Shown here: piece after piece, positions 7,248 through 8,978 of the stretch
Layout: each line of letters starts with the position of its first letter
How positions within the stretch are numbered: the stretch's first letter is position 1
From: an uncultured Clostridia bacterium
GTDB taxonomy: Bacteria > Bacillota > Clostridia > Oscillospirales > Acutalibacteraceae
Assembly (NCBI GenBank): GCA_946187095.1
Contig: CAMHPW010000033.1
Span: 1 to 8,978, forward strand
Reading direction: 5' to 3'
Length of the DNA: 8,978 nt
Notes under the pieces: generated by a model
The model's input: the letters and a program-made list of their open reading frames with translations, nothing else
What the model was told of the DNA's origin: nothing
The model's database searches: none
Made by a program: the position numbers and the translations under genes

Positions 7248-7718
7248 TTACCATCTGTAGTGAGCGAATGCCTTGTTAGCCTCAGCCATTCTGTGTGTTT
7301 CATCACATTTCTTTGCAGCTCCGCCTACACCGTTGACAGCATCAAGGATTTCTCCGGCAAGTCTTTCCTTCATTGTCTTTTCGGATCTGAGTCTGGAATA
7401 TCTTGAGATCCATCTGAGACCAAGTGTCTGTCTTCTCTCGGGGCGAACCTCCATAGGTACCTGATAGGTAGCACCGCCCACACGGCGAGCCTTTACCTCA
7501 AGAGTAGGCATTACTCGCTCCATAGCCTGCTCGAATACTTCAAGCGGCTCTTTGCCTGTTTTTGTATTTACAATATCGAATGCACCGTAAACAATCTTCT
7601 GTGCAACGCCCTTTTTACCGTCATACATGATGTTGTTGATAAGACGTGTAACGAGCTTTGAATTGTAAACCGGATCGGGCAAAACGTCACGTTTTGCAAC
7701 ATTACCTCTTCTTGGCAC
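7248..7718 (-). CDS. rpsG: 30S ribosomal protein S7
   Basis: Primary 16S rRNA-binding protein that nucleates assembly of the 30S head and lies near the E-site tRNA. It is 156 residues, the standard length, beginning [20 protein letters not shown] and containing the conserved [18 protein letters not shown] segment and the C-terminal [15 protein letters not shown]. The start is GTG 7718: AAGGAGG (7733-7727) lies eight bases upstream and the product matches the canonical S7 N-terminus. The upstream in-frame GTG at 7736 would add six residues and contain the ribosome site, so it is not used. Second gene of the str operon. The gap before it is 156 bp, unusually long, and able to fold; in E. coli S7 represses its own operon by binding the rpsL-rpsG spacer, so a similar control is possible here. 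Confidence 0.98.
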   Translation of the reverse strand: MPRRGNVAKRDVLPDPVYNSKLVTRLINNIMYDGKKGVAQKIVYGAFDIVNTKTGKEPLEVFEQAMERVMPTLEVKARRVGGATYQVPMEVRPERRQTLGLRWISRYSRLRSEKTMKERLAGEILDAVNGVGGAAKKCDETHRMAEANKAFAHYRW

Positions 7719-7759
7719 TTTACTTCCCTCCTTCACATAAAGGTGATTTCATCGGTACT

Positions 7760-7851
7760 CGAAAGGATATTTTTCTTCCGCTGTGCGTACAGAGGTTTTT
7801 ATATATCAAAATACATCTCTGTATCACATTATCAAATAAAATCCTTCGGAA
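7760..7851 (-). promoter_or_regulatory. Possible structured rpsL-rpsG intercistronic region
   Basis: In the 156-bp gap between rpsL and rpsG, TACAGAG (7788-7794) and CTCTGTA (7817-7823) form a perfect 7-bp inverted repeat with a 22-nt loop. Outside it CGAAAGGAT (7760-7768) can pair with ATCCTTCG (7841-7848) with one bulge. TTCCG (7776-7780) can instead pair with CGGAA (7847-7851), which shares bases with that pairing. No T-run or clear promoter is seen. It is a candidate S7 feedback site by analogy with E. coli; direct evidence is only the complementarity. Confidence 0.4.
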
Positions 7852-7874
7852 CTTTTTCGCATTAAAGCAGCGAA

Positions 7875-8297
7875 TTACTTTTTGCCTGCTTTCGGACGCT
7901 TTGCACCGTACTTGGAACGAGCCTGCATACGCTTTGCAACACCCTGTGCATCAAGTGTACCACGAATAATATGGTAACGTACACCAGGGAGGTCCTTAAC
8001 ACGTCCGCCTCTGATGAGTACGACACTATGCTCCTGCAGGTTATGACCTACACCGGGGATATATGAAGTTACTTCAATACCGTTGGAAAGTCTTACTCTG
8101 GCAATCTTTCTGATAGCGGAGTTAGGCTTTTTAGGTGTAGCTGTCTTTACAGCAGTACATACGCCTCTCTTCTGGGGAGAGTTCTGGTCGATAGCTCTGC
8201 GTTTTTTGGAGTTCCAGCCTTTGAGAAGTGCAGGAGCCTTTGCTTTTTTCTCCGAAACTTCTCTGCCCTTGCGAACCAGTTGGTTAAACGTTGGCAA
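7875..8297 (-). CDS. rpsL: 30S ribosomal protein S12
   Basis: Decoding-centre protein of the 30S subunit, which monitors codon-anticodon pairing and is the classical site of streptomycin resistance. At 140 residues it is of the longer Firmicute type, with a roughly 13-residue insertion (about 13-40) relative to E. coli. Conserved blocks: SPQKRGVCT (40-48), TPKKPNS (54-60, with the streptomycin-site lysines 56-57 unchanged) and [12 protein letters not shown] (98-109), with Asp102 matching the residue that RimO methylthiolates in other bacteria. The start is TTG 8297, which gives the canonical [13 protein letters not shown] and lies nine bases after AAGGAGG. An ATG at 8302, four bases after the same site, is out of frame. 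First gene of the str operon, read from the promoter at 8423-8452. Confidence 0.98.
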   Translation of the reverse strand: MPTFNQLVRKGREVSEKKAKAPALLKGWNSKKRRAIDQNSPQKRGVCTAVKTATPKKPNSAIRKIARVRLSNGIEVTSYIPGVGHNLQEHSVVLIRGGRVKDLPGVRYHIIRGTLDAQGVAKRMQARSKYGAKRPKAGKK

Positions 8298-8313
8298 TTC
8301 ATTGCACCTCCTT
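8295..8313 (-). promoter_or_regulatory. rpsL ribosome site with TTG start and out-of-frame ATG
   Basis: On the minus strand AAGGAGGTG (8313-8305) is followed by an ATG at 8302-8300 and the TTG at 8297-8295. Only the TTG frame gives S12. The ATG opens a 51-codon frame that overlaps rpsL and stops at 8147. Spacing from AAGGAGG is nine bases to TTG and four to ATG, so spacing favours TTG and codon identity favours ATG. Confidence 0.85.
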
Positions 8314-8422
8314 GCTCAAAATTTATGGAACATTGTCATAAAAATCGTTCACACTCAAAAAAGTATATATTCAACTTTCACAACACTCTTATTCCATGCA
8401 GACACACCGCCTGCAATTTTTG

Positions 8423-8462
8423 ATTATAGCATACTTTTATACAATTTGTCAACTGTTTTTTT
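8423..8462 (-). promoter_or_regulatory. str operon promoter before rpsL
   Basis: On the minus strand a perfect TTGACA (8452-8447) and a perfect TATAAT (8428-8423) are 18 bp apart, with TG one base before the -10 (TGC-TATAAT). Seven A (T at 8456-8462 on the plus strand) lie just upstream of the -35, in the position of a proximal UP element. The predicted start near 8416 gives a leader of about 118 bases to the TTG. In it TGCAG/CTGCA (8415-8397) could form a weak 5-bp hairpin; no known leader motif is recognised. Confidence 0.9.
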
Positions 8463-8497
8463 CGCATATTTCACTGTTTCCTATGGCATGAAATATC

Positions 8498-8527
8498 TTG
8501 ACAAACCACTGCCGCTCATGATACAAT
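8498..8527 (+). promoter_or_regulatory. Promoter of the toxin-antitoxin module
   Basis: A perfect TTGACA (8498-8503) is followed after 18 bp by TACAAT (8522-8527), one mismatch from consensus. The predicted start is near 8534, inside the palindromic operator. It is divergent from the str promoter, with 45 bp between the two -35 boxes. Confidence 0.83.
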
Positions 8528-8530
8528 AGC

Positions 8531-8549
8531 ATTAGCTAAATTAGCTAAT
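8531..8549. promoter_or_regulatory. Palindromic operator of the toxin-antitoxin module
   Basis: TTAGCTAA, itself a perfect 8-bp palindrome, occurs at 8532-8539 and 8541-8548. With the flanking bases the two form a perfect 19-bp palindrome around the single base 8540. It begins four bases after the -10 box and covers the predicted start. Phd/YefM-type antitoxins bind such palindromes in their own promoters, with the toxin as co-repressor (family knowledge), so autoregulation here is likely. Confidence 0.8.
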
Positions 8550-8570
8550 ATCAATTTTGAGGTGATAGTT

Positions 8571-8831
8571 ATGTTACAAGTCAATATGTTTGAGGCAAAA
8601 TCCGACCTTTCAAAGCTGATAAGAATGCTTGAAACAAAAAAGGAAGATGTCATCTGCATCGCACGCAATGGCGTATCCGTTGCACAATTAACTTTGATAC
8701 CCCAAAAAGACACCGCTAAAAGAATAGGTATTGCAGAAGGTACACTTCTGCTTTCAGATGACTTTGACGAAACTTTTGACAGCCTTGACAATGAAATAGC
8801 CGATATGTTTGAGAGGAGTGATATATTTTGA
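8571..8831 (+). CDS. Phd/YefM-type antitoxin
   Basis: Antitoxin of 86 residues that should bind DNA through its N-terminal part and neutralise the PIN toxin through its C-terminal part. The N-terminus (MLQVNMFEAKSDLSKLIRMLE) and the following EDVICIARNGVSVAQL strand-turn-strand are typical of the Phd/YefM fold. The C-terminal region, from about residue 60, is acidic (DDFDETFDSLDNEIADMFE), as expected for the segment that covers the toxin. ATG 8571 lies eight bases after GAGG (8559-8562); GTG 8562 overlaps that site and is not preferred. Its TGA overlaps the toxin's TTG start (TTGA), so the two are translationally coupled with antitoxin first. It lies next to, and is transcribed away from, the str operon. 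Confidence 0.9.
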   Translation: MLQVNMFEAKSDLSKLIRMLETKKEDVICIARNGVSVAQLTLIPQKDTAKRIGIAEGTLLLSDDFDETFDSLDNEIADMFERSDIF

Positions 8832-8978
8832 ATATTCTGCTCGATACTCATATGATATTGTGGTCACTGTCAAATAGCCCCAAACTTCCGTATGCGGCAA
8901 AACAACTAATTCTGAATGATGAAAATGAAATTTTTTTCAGTGTCATTTCTCTTTGGGAGATAGAAATAAAAAGACTCG
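8828..8978 (+). CDS. PIN-domain toxin (VapC-like), 3' end beyond the window
   Basis: The first 50 residues of a PIN-domain protein, a family of Mg-dependent RNases that in toxin-antitoxin modules cleave tRNA or rRNA. The start MNILLDTH carries the first catalytic Asp (Asp6), and FFSVISLWEIEIK carries the second conserved acid (Glu44); the later acids lie beyond the edge. The start is TTG 8828, nine bases after AGAGGAG (8812-8818), overlapping the antitoxin stop by 4 nt in the form TTGA. No disruption is seen in the visible part. Pairing with a Phd-type rather than a VapB-type antitoxin is common among these short PIN proteins. The RNA target cannot be judged from this fragment. Confidence 0.88.
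   Translation, partial: MNILLDTHMILWSLSNSPKLPYAAKQLILNDENEIFFSVISLWEIEIKRL

Noticed and set aside
8516..8851. 111-codon minus-strand frame at the toxin-antitoxin locus
   Set aside because: It is antisense to a clear Phd-type antitoxin with promoter, operator and ribosome site; the product is Ser/Ile-rich and unrecognised.

Overview
The window looks like chromosomal DNA from an anaerobic low-to-mid GC Firmicute, most likely a Ruminococcus-like member of the Oscillospiraceae. This rests on recalled family resemblance (the S12 insertion and sequence, the EF-Tu and EF-G sequences, the DUF6512-type protein and the zinc-ribbon NUDIX protein), not on a search. GTG and TTG starts with strong AAGGAGG ribosome sites are frequent.

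Layout. (1) 1-1752, plus strand: the 3' part of a class V aminotransferase / cysteine-desulfurase-like gene, then a five-helix membrane protein of the DUF6512 type. A 10-bp GC-capped hairpin lies between them and takes in part of the second gene's ribosome site. (2) A symmetric terminator at 1753-1786 separates these from a convergent minus-strand operon (1788-3566). In transcription order this holds a two-helix protein with an N/Y/Q-rich tail, a probable 37-40 residue protein, a second two-helix protein of the same architecture, and a zinc-ribbon NUDIX hydrolase. It is read from an extended -10 promoter near 3605. (3) 3725-8452, minus strand: the classical str operon rpsL-rpsG-fusA-tuf, with a strong promoter before rpsL, a second promoter before tuf, a 157-bp structured gap between rpsL and rpsG, and a terminator after tuf. 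(4) 8498-8978, plus strand: a divergent type II toxin-antitoxin module, with a Phd/YefM-type antitoxin followed by a PIN-domain toxin cut by the window edge. Two tandem 8-bp palindromes, together forming a 19-bp palindrome, lie at the predicted antitoxin transcription start.

How the genes work together. The str operon supplies the decoding-centre protein S12, the 16S rRNA organiser S7 and the two main elongation GTPases. The toxin-antitoxin pair should be self-regulated through the operator, and its toxin is probably an RNase. The NUDIX/two-helix operon has no known joint function. I see no clearly new multi-gene system. The least explained parts are the small coupled gene, the prion-like tail, the RBS-blocking hairpin, the inverted repeat around the tuf -10 box and the rpsL out-of-frame ATG beside its TTG start.
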